This document shows positions 35,637 through 45,224 of a DNA stretch of 64,000 nucleotides, in pieces; position 1 is the first letter of the stretch; each line of letters begins with the position of its first letter. Made by a program: the position numbers and the translations under genes. The notes beneath the pieces are model-generated. The model was not told the origin of the DNA and ran no database searches. It saw nothing but the letters and a program-made list of their open reading frames with translations. Source of the DNA: Nostoc sp. FACHB-110 (lineage in GTDB: Bacteria > Cyanobacteriota > Cyanobacteriia > Cyanobacteriales > Nostocaceae); contig NZ_JACJRU010000005.1 in the NCBI RefSeq assembly GCF_014697425.1, positions 124,001 to 188,000 of the forward strand, read 5' to 3'.

Positions 35637-36209
35637 ATGAACGCACTAACTCTACAGTGGCAAGATGTAGGTCAAATAAGAACCCATAATATTTACGAAC
35701 AACAGCCCAGCAAAAATCCTGGTACTGTTCGCATTGGCCGCGACCCGCAGCGGTGCGATATTGTTTTGACTGACCCAACTGTATCTGGTCTACACGTTGA
35801 AGTCTTTTTTCACCATCAGCAGCATAGTTTTTATATCAGAAATCTGCGATCGCAAAATCCCCCCTTAATTGATGGACAACAACTCGTCCAAGGTGAAAAG
35901 CCTTTACATCAAGGCAGCATCATTCATTTAGGTCAAATGCAGCTCAAAGTTAGTGCTATAACTATCGACAGTATTCCAGCCACAATTATTACACCACCCC
36001 AACCTGCCGCACCCCCCGCATATCAACAGCCAATAGTACAGCAAAGACCTGCCTATGTACCAACACCTCCTGTACAACAAGGAGTTTATGGCTTAGAGTG
36101 TCCGAAATGTCATAAAGTATCCCCACCGACCCATCTCCAAATTGGTTGTCCTTGGTGTGGTACTTCTTTAGCAGCAGCCGTGAGTGTTTTGGTAGCACCA
36201 GGAAATTGA
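35637..36209 (+). CDS. FHA-domain protein with C-terminal zinc ribbon
   Basis: 190 residues. An FHA phosphothreonine-binding domain occupies about 15-105 (VRIGRDPQRCDIVLTDPTVS, then H54-type LHVEVFF and LIDGQQL). A Pro/Gln-rich linker (120-150) follows, and a zinc ribbon ends the protein (CPKCHKVSPPTHLQIGCPWCGTSL, two CxxC knuckles, shown as CPKCHK and CPWCG). It is 68 bases upstream of the FHA-flavoprotein gene on the same strand and probably acts with it under Ser/Thr kinase control. No kinase gene is in the window. Confidence 0.87.
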   Translation: MNALTLQWQDVGQIRTHNIYEQQPSKNPGTVRIGRDPQRCDIVLTDPTVSGLHVEVFFHHQQHSFYIRNLRSQNPPLIDGQQLVQGEKPLHQGSIIHLGQMQLKVSAITIDSIPATIITPPQPAAPPAYQQPIVQQRPAYVPTPPVQQGVYGLECPKCHKVSPPTHLQIGCPWCGTSLAAAVSVLVAPGN

Positions 36210-36277
36210 AAAACAGGTAATAGGGAGTCTGGAGTAGGAAATAGGCAACTTCTGTAATGACAAATGACCATTGACCA

Positions 36278-38236
36278 ATGACTAACCTACAAGTGCAATT
36301 AAGTTGGGAAGACCCCGCAACAGGTGAACGGCGAGAACCTCAGTTGACTGCGCCAATAGCCTTTGGCAGAGAATTCGCTCGTTTGCCTGCGGAACTTAGC
36401 GGACAGCGTGTCTCTAGAATGCTGCTAAATAGTAGTGAAGTTTCTCGCTACCATGCCTTAATTAACTTGGAACAAAACCAATTGGTAGTCATTGACCAAG
36501 GTAGTGTTAATGGTGTGTTTGTCAATGGTCAAAAGCAACAACGCAGTATTTTAAATAACGGTGATACCTTACAAATCGGGCCTTACATGATCACGGTGAT
36601 GTTTGGTGTGAACACATCTACACCAGTGACTAGTCCACCGTCGATGATTCAGTTTAACCCCAATACTAATAATCCCGACCCTAGCTTACCGCCCACACCA
36701 CCCATCACACCCATCGGTAGCAATTTTCCCCCGCAGTTTTTTCAGACAGAAGAAAAAGTACATATCCAAGCACTACACGCCACAGGTTTACCAGTGGATG
36801 AATGTGATTATCTCGCGGTTGGTGCGGGACTGGGTAGTTTTATTTGGGTGGATTTATTGCGAATTAGTGGTGTTCGGGTAGAAAAAATTGTGGCTGTTGG
36901 CTTGGAGGCAGAACCCTACGCCCGTTATAAGCGACTATGCCTCAATTCGCAAATTCCTTTACATGAAAGGTTGCGGTCTAATTCTGATTCTTGCCCTGAT
37001 AATATTTGGGGCTGGCCTAGCTATGCCTTACGAGAAGCATGGCGAGATTTGGGTAAAGGTCAGATAAATTCAGGCTTTAAATATTTATGGCAGGTATTTG
37101 CGGAACCAACTTTTGCCGAGACTTATACACCCAGGGCGGGTAATGTATTTAATTCTATAGATAGAGAAGCTAAACGCATTGGTTGGCAACAAATTTATCG
37201 CTATGGACGAGTTAGGGCGATTCGCAAAACAGAAGATGGGAGATATTGCATTGCCTATTCTCGCAGTCCTGGTAATTATGCGTTTCTAGTCACACGTTAT
37301 TTACATTTGGCGACTGGGTATCCAGCAATTCAGTTTCTGCCAGATTTGCAAGCTTACCGCGAAAAATACCAAGATTTTAAATCGGTTGTCAATGCTTACG
37401 AAGAACACGATCATGTTTACGAACTATTAGAAAGACAAGGTGGCACAATATTGCTACGCGGCAGGGGTATTGTGGCTTCGCGCATTGTTCAGCGAGTGTA
37501 TGAAGCGAGGAAAAAAAATCCCAAAATTACAGTTTTACATTTAATGCGATCGCCTAAACCCCAAGGCAACAAATTTCAAAAAGCCCAACGTCCTGTCAAA
37601 AATCATTACGAATTTCAACCTTTTAACTGGCCCAAAGCCTGTTGGGGTGGCGAACTCCGCGTCATGTTAGAACAAGCCAGCCCCGACGAACGTAAACGTT
37701 TACTCACCGACTGGGGTGGTACAACTACCGCAGACCGCCACGACTGGCAAAACATCACAGAAGAAGGTTTGAGAGAAGGTTGGTATCAAATCACCTTTGG
37801 GGAAGTGCTAAGTGTAGAACGCGATAACCAAAACCGCACCATTACCCATATCCGCGAAAAGGGTTTTGGCGAAATGAAATTAACTGCGGACTTTATTGTT
37901 GATGCTACTGGGTTAGATGCCAAAGTCCAAGCCAGCCCACTTCTGGAAGATTTAGTCAAGCATTACAACCTGCCATTAAATCACTTGGGACGGTTAGTAG
38001 TGGCTAACAATTTTGAATTGGTAGAAATGCGAAATACCAAAGGTCAAATGTATGCGGCGGGTGCTATTACTTTGGGTGGCCCTTATGCGGCTGTTGATAG
38101 TTTTCTGGGTTTGCAATATGCAGTTTTAGTTGCAGTAGATGGACTCGCGGCTGTGCGTGCGCCTGGGGTTCATCGTTTAAATGGAATTGGTTCTTTTAGC
38201 CAATGGTTGAAATGGGTATTCAATCGGTCTCCTTAA
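36278..38236 (+). CDS. FHA domain fused to FAD/NAD(P)-dependent oxidoreductase-like protein
   Basis: 652 residues. Residues about 1-110 are an FHA domain (FGREFARLPAE, SSEVSRYHALI, GSVNGVFVNGQ). A Pro-rich linker (120-155) leads to a Rossmann-type flavoprotein: VGAGLGSFIWVDLL near 181-194, a mid-protein IVDATGLDAKV segment and a C-terminal GAITLGGPYAAVDSFLG block. The C-terminal part resembles SidA/lysine-hydroxylase-like or FAD-dependent oxidoreductases, but the first motif, GAGLGS, departs from the usual GxGxxG spacing. The fusion suggests that phosphothreonine binding directs or gates a redox enzyme. Substrate unknown. Confidence 0.8.
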   Translation: MTNLQVQLSWEDPATGERREPQLTAPIAFGREFARLPAELSGQRVSRMLLNSSEVSRYHALINLEQNQLVVIDQGSVNGVFVNGQKQQRSILNNGDTLQIGPYMITVMFGVNTSTPVTSPPSMIQFNPNTNNPDPSLPPTPPITPIGSNFPPQFFQTEEKVHIQALHATGLPVDECDYLAVGAGLGSFIWVDLLRISGVRVEKIVAVGLEAEPYARYKRLCLNSQIPLHERLRSNSDSCPDNIWGWPSYALREAWRDLGKGQINSGFKYLWQVFAEPTFAETYTPRAGNVFNSIDREAKRIGWQQIYRYGRVRAIRKTEDGRYCIAYSRSPGNYAFLVTRYLHLATGYPAIQFLPDLQAYREKYQDFKSVVNAYEEHDHVYELLERQGGTILLRGRGIVASRIVQRVYEARKKNPKITVLHLMRSPKPQGNKFQKAQRPVKNHYEFQPFNWPKACWGGELRVMLEQASPDERKRLLTDWGGTTTADRHDWQNITEEGLREGWYQITFGEVLSVERDNQNRTITHIREKGFGEMKLTADFIVDATGLDAKVQASPLLEDLVKHYNLPLNHLGRLVVANNFELVEMRNTKGQMYAAGAITLGGPYAAVDSFLGLQYAVLVAVDGLAAVRAPGVHRLNGIGSFSQWLKWVFNRSP

Positions 38237-38393
38237 TGTATGAAAAGAGCAATGAGGAGACAAGCTCATCATTAAACACAGATAATTAGCTGCTTTCACC
38301 TCTATTACTTGCTATAAATGACAAAAATATACTCTGGAATAGTGTAGAAATGTATAGAATCTTGTAAAGATATAAAATATAGTCTTTTTTAAG

Positions 38394-39113
38394 ATGCAAA
38401 CATTACAAACTCCTTCTTCAATGCAACTGTCTGTAGCCCCAAGTCAATGTCAGTCTTTGAAGATTGTCGCCCTGGGAGATAGTATAGTTTACGGCTTTGG
38501 CGACCCAGAACGCGGTGGTTGGGTTGAACAACTGCGCCGCTGGTGGATGTTACCCAATAGCCCTGGTCACGTTTTATATAATTTAGGTGTAAGAGGCGAT
38601 CGCACACAACAGGTAGCCCAGCGATTAGAAGTAGAATTCCGCCATCGTGGCGAACTGCGCAATCGTGTGCCAGATTTAATTATTCTTTCAGTAGGCGTGA
38701 ATGATTCCGCGCGATTAGGTCGTGCTAATGGCAAAAATTACACAGATTTTGCTGTTTTCCAAGCAGATATCGCTAAATTACTAGATTTGTCCCAACAACT
38801 TTGCCCAGTTTTATTTGTGGGTATGGTTCCTGTAGATGAAGCTAAGATGCCATTTCTTGATTGTTTTTACTTCAATCACACTGACCAATATACTTACAAA
38901 GAAGTGACACGCCTAGCTTGCAACCAACGCCAAATTCCTTATTTAGATATTTTTGATTTGTGGCAGGGACGCGGTGAAGCTTGGTTACGCCAAAGAATGA
39001 GTGAAGATGGTTTACATCCTAATACTTTGGGCTATGAAACTTTGTTAGACGATGTGCTGAAATGGGAAGCTTTAGCACCTTATCATTCTCAGCCAAAATA
39101 TCAACTCAGGTGA
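38394..39113 (+). CDS. SGNH/GDSL-family hydrolase
   Basis: 239 residues. Block I has the nucleophile Ser30 (ALGDSIVYGFGD), block III is SVGVNDSAR with the oxyanion Asn, and block V gives the Asp205-His208 pair (DGLHPNT). A short N-terminal polar tail without signal peptide makes it cytoplasmic. The family includes arylesterases, thioesterases and acetyl-xylan or lysophospholipid esterases, so the substrate is open. It is followed at 63 bases by a small membrane protein gene on the same strand. Confidence 0.87.
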   Translation: MQTLQTPSSMQLSVAPSQCQSLKIVALGDSIVYGFGDPERGGWVEQLRRWWMLPNSPGHVLYNLGVRGDRTQQVAQRLEVEFRHRGELRNRVPDLIILSVGVNDSARLGRANGKNYTDFAVFQADIAKLLDLSQQLCPVLFVGMVPVDEAKMPFLDCFYFNHTDQYTYKEVTRLACNQRQIPYLDIFDLWQGRGEAWLRQRMSEDGLHPNTLGYETLLDDVLKWEALAPYHSQPKYQLR

Positions 39114-39176
39114 TTTTATCATCAAGAGCGATCGCTCATAGCCCAGTTTTCCTATCCCTGATAACTCAGCATTTTT

Positions 39177-39611
39177 ATGACTCCCACCTTATTAGGTCGT
39201 TGGCAAACCCGATTATTGTTACTAGCCACTGTTGGTGTAGTAGTATCATTACCCTTTGCAATAGGGATAATCGGCCCAGGCGCAAACTCCGTTTACTTTT
39301 GGATTTTAAGCTATGTTGCGATCTTTGGCTTAGGTTGGGATGTGCTGTATGACTATCTGCAAAAATCTCGCTGGGATAGGGACTGGCCCGCAGCTTATCA
39401 GCTGTTCGCTGGAATTTGGGAATTAATATTTATATTTTGTGGCACAAAAATATTTGGTTTATTACCCATACCTCTACCCAAAGAAGAACTTTCAGTCAAA
39501 GCTTTTCTGCTGCATTATAGTGTTGTCTGGCTAGCAGTATTTATCACATCACAAAGCTTGATGCGAGTTCTCTTTCCCCGGTGGCGGTTTCGTGGTGGAC
39601 AATGGCTATAA
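39177..39611 (+). CDS. Conserved membrane protein, unknown function
   Basis: 144 residues with four predicted membrane helices (about 10-30, 35-55, 72-90 and 105-128). Motifs such as GWDVLYDYLQKSRWDRDWP and HYSVVWLAVFITSQSLMRVL were not matched to a known family, though similar proteins occur in cyanobacteria. It follows the SGNH hydrolase gene and may be in the same unit. Confidence 0.65.
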   Translation: MTPTLLGRWQTRLLLLATVGVVVSLPFAIGIIGPGANSVYFWILSYVAIFGLGWDVLYDYLQKSRWDRDWPAAYQLFAGIWELIFIFCGTKIFGLLPIPLPKEELSVKAFLLHYSVVWLAVFITSQSLMRVLFPRWRFRGGQWL

Positions 39612-39759
39612 CAATGCCTTAAATTAACTAAATTAACCTGCAAATAAACGCATATTCTGGGCAAAAATCTTGACTATTTAATATTTGACGATTAATCTTC
39701 CTAATTTTTACTTTCTTGCATTAAGATTGCCATACTTGCTACACATCAGGGAAGTAAAA

Positions 39760-41049
39760 ATGTCGAACTTTGAGTTAATAGTCAAGTTATTTTTGCAGCT
39801 AACAGTCATTTTAAGCACTTGTCGCTTAGTCACAATTTTAGGGCGACGTTATCTCAAACAAACAGATGTTGTTTGTGAAATGATTGCCGGGGTCATGTTA
39901 GGCCCTTCACTGTTAGGTTTAATTGCCCCAAGTTTTCAGCAATGGCTCTTTCCTAAACTACCGATATTGACTGCATTAGGAGATAAAATTCCCCATCCTT
40001 CGATGTCGATTTTATATGCTATCAGTCAAATTGGGTTGGTAGTTTATATGTTCTTAATTGGATTGGAATTTAATACCCAACTTTTAAAACATCACATTAA
40101 AAGTGCTGGGATACTCTCGGCTTCTGGGATTATTACACCATTTTTATTAGGAGCTTGTGCCTCTTTTTTTATATATAACCAAGGTGATTTTTTTCAAGCA
40201 AAGGTTGTTCCTTGGTCAGCAGCTTTATTTATGGGTGCATCCATGACAATTACAGCCTTTCCTATGTTAGCTCGCATCCTTTACGAACGAGGTTTAGCCA
40301 AAACTCGCTTTGGCACTCTTGCTTTAGGAGCAGCATCAGTAGATGATGGCGTAGCTTGGTGTTTGCTGGCAATTGTTCTCGCTAGTGTGAAAAACTCTAT
40401 CAATATTGCGATCTTAGCAATTGGTGGGGGTATTGGTTATGTGATATTTGCATTTTTCGTGGGTAAACCTGCACTCAAATTTTTTACTCAAATAACTAAA
40501 CGAGATGCTGGGGTAAGTAAACAAACTCTGACATTATTGTTAATAATTTTGATGTTCTGTGCATGGTTTACAGATATCACCGGCATATATGCAATCTTTG
40601 GCGCGTTTGTCTTAGGTGCTGTCATGCCACGCGGTGAATTTGCCCAACAAATTCGCCAATATACTGAGTATTTAACTACAACATTTTTATTGCCTATATT
40701 TTTTGTTTTTTCGGGACTCAATACACAAATCGGTCTAGTGAATACGCCTAGATTATGGTTAATTACACTTTTTATTTTAGCGATCGCAATTGTAGGTAAA
40801 GGTATTGCTTGTATGTTAGCAGCCAGATTAGCAGGAGAAAACTGGCCTGAATCTGCAACTATCGGCGCGCTGATGAATGCTCGGGGTTTGATGGAGTTAA
40901 TTATCCTGAATATTGGTTTAGAACAGGGCATTATTACCCCAACTTTATTTACAATCATGGTAATTATGGCTATTGTGACTACCCTCATGGCATCACCATT
41001 AATTGCCATTTTCTTACAAGGCACAACTTATGAAAAATCCCCCATCTAA
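39760..41049 (+). CDS. CPA2-type cation:proton antiporter
   Basis: About 429 residues from the ATG at 39760 (GGGAAG upstream); the reading frame extends 25 codons further to a TTG that is unlikely to be used. Twelve to thirteen membrane helices of the Na+/H+ exchanger fold: GVMLGPSLLGLIAP, the VYMFLIGLEFN helix, and the conserved SVDDGVAW motif (Asp-Asp pair in the ion site, as in CPA2). No C-terminal nucleotide-binding domain follows. It exchanges Na+ or K+ for H+ across the plasma or thylakoid membrane. A longer paralogue lies 560 bases downstream. Confidence 0.87.
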   Translation: MSNFELIVKLFLQLTVILSTCRLVTILGRRYLKQTDVVCEMIAGVMLGPSLLGLIAPSFQQWLFPKLPILTALGDKIPHPSMSILYAISQIGLVVYMFLIGLEFNTQLLKHHIKSAGILSASGIITPFLLGACASFFIYNQGDFFQAKVVPWSAALFMGASMTITAFPMLARILYERGLAKTRFGTLALGAASVDDGVAWCLLAIVLASVKNSINIAILAIGGGIGYVIFAFFVGKPALKFFTQITKRDAGVSKQTLTLLLIILMFCAWFTDITGIYAIFGAFVLGAVMPRGEFAQQIRQYTEYLTTTFLLPIFFVFSGLNTQIGLVNTPRLWLITLFILAIAIVGKGIACMLAARLAGENWPESATIGALMNARGLMELIILNIGLEQGIITPTLFTIMVIMAIVTTLMASPLIAIFLQGTTYEKSPI

Positions 41050-41608
41050 ATAGGAAATCTGATCAGGTTTTGCTCGACTACTACCAATATTCATCTTGTT
41101 TTTCCAATATGAGTCCTATAGATGTCAATGAATCGTGTAATTTAAGCTCTATAGCATTCCTAAACAAGATATACTCAATAAGCTCAGTTAAAAAAGTTGA
41201 TCTTTAGAGATAAAAAAGCAGGGAAAAGCAAAAAAGTATTATCTAAATTGTATTAGTTATCACAAATATTTTCCCTGTTTCCTCTCTAGATGAATAAAGT
41301 TGATAAATCCAATAAGCAAATATCCAAGTAAGAATATTTAAGCGAATTTCTTATTTCTGCCCAAAATGGCTGAAGCACTGATCATCCAAAATTGATTATT
41401 AATACTTGTTACTGATTTATCATTTAGTATGTCGCTAATTAAGTATTAAATATAGGTCATTTCTATGTTATTTAATATACTGTTACCGTAACAAGAATTA
41501 ACATCTTAGCCGCAGATAAACACAAGTTAAATGTGCTGGATAGGTTGACAATTTCCCTTTAATTAAAGAATCATCTTAGGGAACCCAGATATTTATTTAG
41601 AGGAAACC
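41050..41608. other. Gene-free AT-rich stretch between the two antiporter genes
   Basis: 559 bases with no supported coding frame, RNA or terminator. A TTGACA box at 41545-41550 may be a -35 element for the downstream antiporter, but no good -10 sequence is correctly spaced. Confidence 0.5.
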
Positions 41609-43792
41609 ATGCATACAGTTATTCTCGTTTTGTCTGAGGTGCTGATTGTGATTGGATTGTCCCGGCTGATAGGTCTGGCATTCAAATCAATTAATCAACC
41701 ATTAGTAATCGGTGAAATTGTGGCTGGGATTATGCTTGGCCCATCTTTATTTGGGTTAATTGCTCCCCACATAGCTACTAGCTTATTTCCAGCCGAAACC
41801 ATACCGTTTTTAAATGTTCTCTCGCAGGTAGGTTTAATATTTTTCATGTTTTTGATTGGGTTAGAACTCAATCCTAAATATCTCAGTGGTCAGTTAGAAG
41901 TAGCAGTCTTAACTTCTCATGTCAGCATTTTAGTCCCTTTTTCCTTAGGAACTTTATTAGCTCTCTTGCTCTATCCTTTAGTTTCTAATGCCAGTGTATC
42001 TTTTACGGCTTTTGCCTTATTTTTAGGTGCAGCCATGTCTATTACCGCTTTTCCGGTTTTGGCACGGATTATTACCGAAAATAATTTGCAAGGTACGCGT
42101 TTAGGAACATTGGCATTAACTTGTGCGGCTGTAGATGATGTTACAGCATGGTGTGTTTTAGCAGTAGCGATCGCCGTTGCTCGGACTGGTAACTTTGCTA
42201 GCGCCATCCCAACAATTTTTGAGAGCATCATCTACATTACTTTTATGTTGACTGTCGGACGTTGGTTTCTCCAGCGTTTAGCCACATACTACCGCCGCAC
42301 AGGACGCTTAAGCCAACTACTTTTAGCGGTAATTTATGTTGCGGTAGTTGCTTCAGCATTAATTACAGAATTAATTGGCATTCACCTCATTTTTGGCGCA
42401 TTTTTATTAGGCGCAGCAATGCCGAAAAATGCAGATTTAGTTCGAGAACTAGCGGTTAAAACCGAAGATTTTGTTTTGATATTTCTGCTGCCAATTTTCT
42501 TTGCTTACAGTGGATTGCGGACGCAAATTGGCTTGCTAAACCGTCCTGAATTATGGTTATTATGCGGCTTAGTTTTATTAGTGGCGATCGCAGGCAAGTA
42601 TATTGGTACTTATGTAGCCGCGCGTGTGAGTGGCATTGAAAACCGCGAAGCATCCGCACTCGGTTGGTTAATGAATACTCGCGGGTTAACCGAGTTAATT
42701 GTCCTCAACATTGGTTTAGAGTTAGGCGTAATTTCACCTTTAGTTTTTACCATGCTAGTCATCATGGCATTGGTAACAACATTTATGACCTCACCTTTAC
42801 TGGAGTGGACATATCCAAAACACCTGATCAAATTGGATGTAGTCGAAACCCCAGAAGCAGAAAGTGAGGCCGAAATTACCACAGTTAGCGAATCTTCTGC
42901 CTACCGGATTTTAGTACCTGTTGCTAATCCCAGCACGCAAAAAGGTTTGCTGCAATTAGCCCTAGCCTTAGCAATCAACAAGCGCCAGCCTGGGTTAGTT
43001 AATCCCCTCAGCTTGATTGAACTAGAAGAAGACTACGCCTTTGAAAGTACCCCAGTAGAAGCTGACCGACTCATCCTTCAGCGTCGTCAGCAGCTAGAAG
43101 AATTAATTAACACTCTCGAACCCGCAACTACACGCTCCCACGTCCAACCTATTGTACGGATATCAAGTAATGTGGCACGGGAAACAGCCCAAATTGCCAA
43201 GTTAGAGCAACCTAATTTAATTCTTGTCGGTTGGCATCGTCCAGCTTTTAGTAACAATCGTTTAGGTGGGAGAGTGGGACAAATTCTGAGCACTGCGCCT
43301 GTAGATGTGGCTGTATTTGTAGACCGTGGTGGCGAGCGCCTAGAAAGTTTGTTAGTACCCTACTCGGCAAATATTCACGATGATTTAGCATTAATTTTGG
43401 CTTTAAGACTGTTAATTAATCGAGATACCTGTACCTTGCAGATTTTACAAGTAGTGACCGAAAACAACAGCTTAGAGGAATTAAGTTATGAACTACAAAA
43501 AATGATGGAACAACTACCATCCAATGTAAGCGATCGCGTCGAAATTAAAACCATTGAATCCACAGAACCAATTCAAGCAGTAGTTACAGCCTCCCAAGCC
43601 GTTGACCTCACCATTGCCGGAACTAGTCGCGCTTGGGGAATCGAACGTCAAACTCTAGGTAGATATACAGATGCTCTGGCTATTCAATGCCGTTCATCTC
43701 TACTAATTACTCGTCGTTATAGTCAAGTTACCTCTCACATTACTTCCGTACTGCCAGAAGTGGGAAATCAAGAACCAACAGTTAAAAGCTAG
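41609..43792 (+). CDS. CPA2-type cation:proton antiporter with universal-stress-type domains
   Basis: 727 residues. Residues 1-390 are the antiporter domain and parallel the upstream gene (GIMLGPSLFGLIAP, FFMFLIGLELNP, AVDDVTAWCVLA with the ion-site Asp pair, MNTRGLTELIVLNIGLELG). After an acidic linker, two USP-like domains start at about 430 (AYRILVPVANPSTQKGLLQL) and 570 (LESLLVPYSANIHDD), a common arrangement in cyanobacterial NhaS-type exchangers. AGAGGA precedes the ATG. The USP part probably senses nucleotide or stress state; that is inferred. The next gene starts 3 bases after its stop. Confidence 0.88.
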   Translation: MHTVILVLSEVLIVIGLSRLIGLAFKSINQPLVIGEIVAGIMLGPSLFGLIAPHIATSLFPAETIPFLNVLSQVGLIFFMFLIGLELNPKYLSGQLEVAVLTSHVSILVPFSLGTLLALLLYPLVSNASVSFTAFALFLGAAMSITAFPVLARIITENNLQGTRLGTLALTCAAVDDVTAWCVLAVAIAVARTGNFASAIPTIFESIIYITFMLTVGRWFLQRLATYYRRTGRLSQLLLAVIYVAVVASALITELIGIHLIFGAFLLGAAMPKNADLVRELAVKTEDFVLIFLLPIFFAYSGLRTQIGLLNRPELWLLCGLVLLVAIAGKYIGTYVAARVSGIENREASALGWLMNTRGLTELIVLNIGLELGVISPLVFTMLVIMALVTTFMTSPLLEWTYPKHLIKLDVVETPEAESEAEITTVSESSAYRILVPVANPSTQKGLLQLALALAINKRQPGLVNPLSLIELEEDYAFESTPVEADRLILQRRQQLEELINTLEPATTRSHVQPIVRISSNVARETAQIAKLEQPNLILVGWHRPAFSNNRLGGRVGQILSTAPVDVAVFVDRGGERLESLLVPYSANIHDDLALILALRLLINRDTCTLQILQVVTENNSLEELSYELQKMMEQLPSNVSDRVEIKTIESTEPIQAVVTASQAVDLTIAGTSRAWGIERQTLGRYTDALAIQCRSSLLITRRYSQVTSHITSVLPEVGNQEPTVKS

Positions 43793-43795
43793 AGC

Positions 43796-44305
43796 ATGAA
43801 TAATCTTAATCTCAAATCCTTAACCTTCTATGGAGTTACCATAGGTGCAGTTTTACTGTTGTTTAAAATTGTTACCGCCTATGGAGAAAGCAAACTCCAA
43901 GCACCTCCTGTGGTTAACGGTAATTACCAGCTCAAGTTAAGCCAAAATTTACCAACCTGCCAAAATTTACCGCCGCTTGTGTTAAACATTCAACAATCAG
44001 GTATTTATTTAAATGCCGCTTTATTTCCCGAAAATGCTAATGCAGAGACTAAAAAACAACTTTCGCTGACAGGTATCTTAAAAAACCAACAGTTAAATCT
44101 CTCGGGAACAGTTGCACCAGAAATCCTTTGTCAGCAACCAAACTCCCAGATTTCCAAAAATCCATCAGTTATCATGCAAATGCAACTGACAGATCCGGGT
44201 AAAATAACAGGTCAATTAACGCTTAATAAAACTTCTCAAAATCTGAGATTTATTGCCATTCAACAGCAAATCCCAGAACAATCACAGAAGTTAAACAGCC
44301 ATTAA
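43796..44305 (+). CDS. Membrane-anchored protein of unknown function coupled to the antiporter
   Basis: 169 residues: one N-terminal membrane helix (about 9-27) then a soluble, beta-rich region (NGNYQLKLSQNLPTC, LNIQQSGIYLNAALF, LTGILKNQQLNLSGTV) with three cysteines that could pair. No family recognised. The ATG lies 3 bases after the antiporter stop, so it is cotranslated and may be an accessory or assembly protein for the exchanger. Confidence 0.7.
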   Translation: MNNLNLKSLTFYGVTIGAVLLLFKIVTAYGESKLQAPPVVNGNYQLKLSQNLPTCQNLPPLVLNIQQSGIYLNAALFPENANAETKKQLSLTGILKNQQLNLSGTVAPEILCQQPNSQISKNPSVIMQMQLTDPGKITGQLTLNKTSQNLRFIAIQQQIPEQSQKLNSH

Positions 44306-44344
44306 AATCTCGGACAACTTCAACCTTAACAAGGTATAAAAACA

Positions 44345-45187
44345 ATGTGCATCCGACCAAAAACCAGGCAGTGTTTTCTGTGGAGTCAACAATTAATTGG
44401 TGTGAGCTTATTTGGCTTATGCCTGACAGTCACTTTTGAGCCAGGAATAACTGCTACACCAATCACTAAACTGAATAACTGGCGGTTCAATCCCAAAACT
44501 GCCCAATTAGAATTTACTCTTTCAGCAGGTACAACTCCTCACTACTTTTATCTTTCCCAACCTCCGCGTCTGGTGATTGACCTACCAGATACAAAAATGG
44601 GCCGTGTTGTTACTAAACAAGATTATTCTGGGTCGATTCAGCGCATTCGCGTTTCTCAATTAAATGCCAGCATCACTCGCATTGTTCTAGATTTAGCAGA
44701 TGGAACTTTCTTAGATCCGCAACAAGTCAAACTACAACCTGTTTCTCGCTATAACCCCACGCGCTGGGTAGTACGTCCTGTCATTTCTAGTACAGGTCGC
44801 TCTGTTTCTGCTGCCACAAGACAACCTGCCATCAATACTCTATCACCCAATCCCTATAGCTATTATCCTCCAACACCTAGTAGTAATTTGCCTGCCAGTG
44901 CAAATTATTTACAGTTGCCTAATACTTTGCCGTCAATTACCACTAATCAACAACAGCCTTATATTACTGTACCTCCCCTAGCCCCTAGCGCGCCTTCTCA
45001 AATCCGCGATTCCATTCTGCCACCACCTAACTTTCCGACGCAATCAAATAATTTAAGCAACATCCCATCTGTAGCCAATCCTAATTTTCCTGTACCCACA
45101 CTTTCAAATCTGCCTAACTATCCAGCTAATGAACCTCAAGTTCAAGTAATTGAGTTTGGTCAACCTCTGCCCAAACCCAGGTACTAA
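44345..45187 (+). CDS. AMIN-domain protein
   Basis: 280 residues. A signal-type N terminus (hydrophobic 15-38) is followed by an AMIN domain at about 40-145 (LNNWRFNPKTAQLEFTLSAG, QPPRLVIDLPDTKMG, IRVSQLNASITRIVLDLAD). The rest is Pro/Asn/Ser-rich, low-complexity and probably disordered. AMIN domains bind peptidoglycan and target amidases and secretin-type complexes to the periplasm or septum. No amidase domain follows here. AAGG precedes the ATG by 10 bases. Confidence 0.85.
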   Translation: MCIRPKTRQCFLWSQQLIGVSLFGLCLTVTFEPGITATPITKLNNWRFNPKTAQLEFTLSAGTTPHYFYLSQPPRLVIDLPDTKMGRVVTKQDYSGSIQRIRVSQLNASITRIVLDLADGTFLDPQQVKLQPVSRYNPTRWVVRPVISSTGRSVSAATRQPAINTLSPNPYSYYPPTPSSNLPASANYLQLPNTLPSITTNQQQPYITVPPLAPSAPSQIRDSILPPPNFPTQSNNLSNIPSVANPNFPVPTLSNLPNYPANEPQVQVIEFGQPLPKPRY

Positions 45188-45224
45188 GTTCAGTTAAAAG
45201 TCATCTGACTTCCACCTTCTCACA

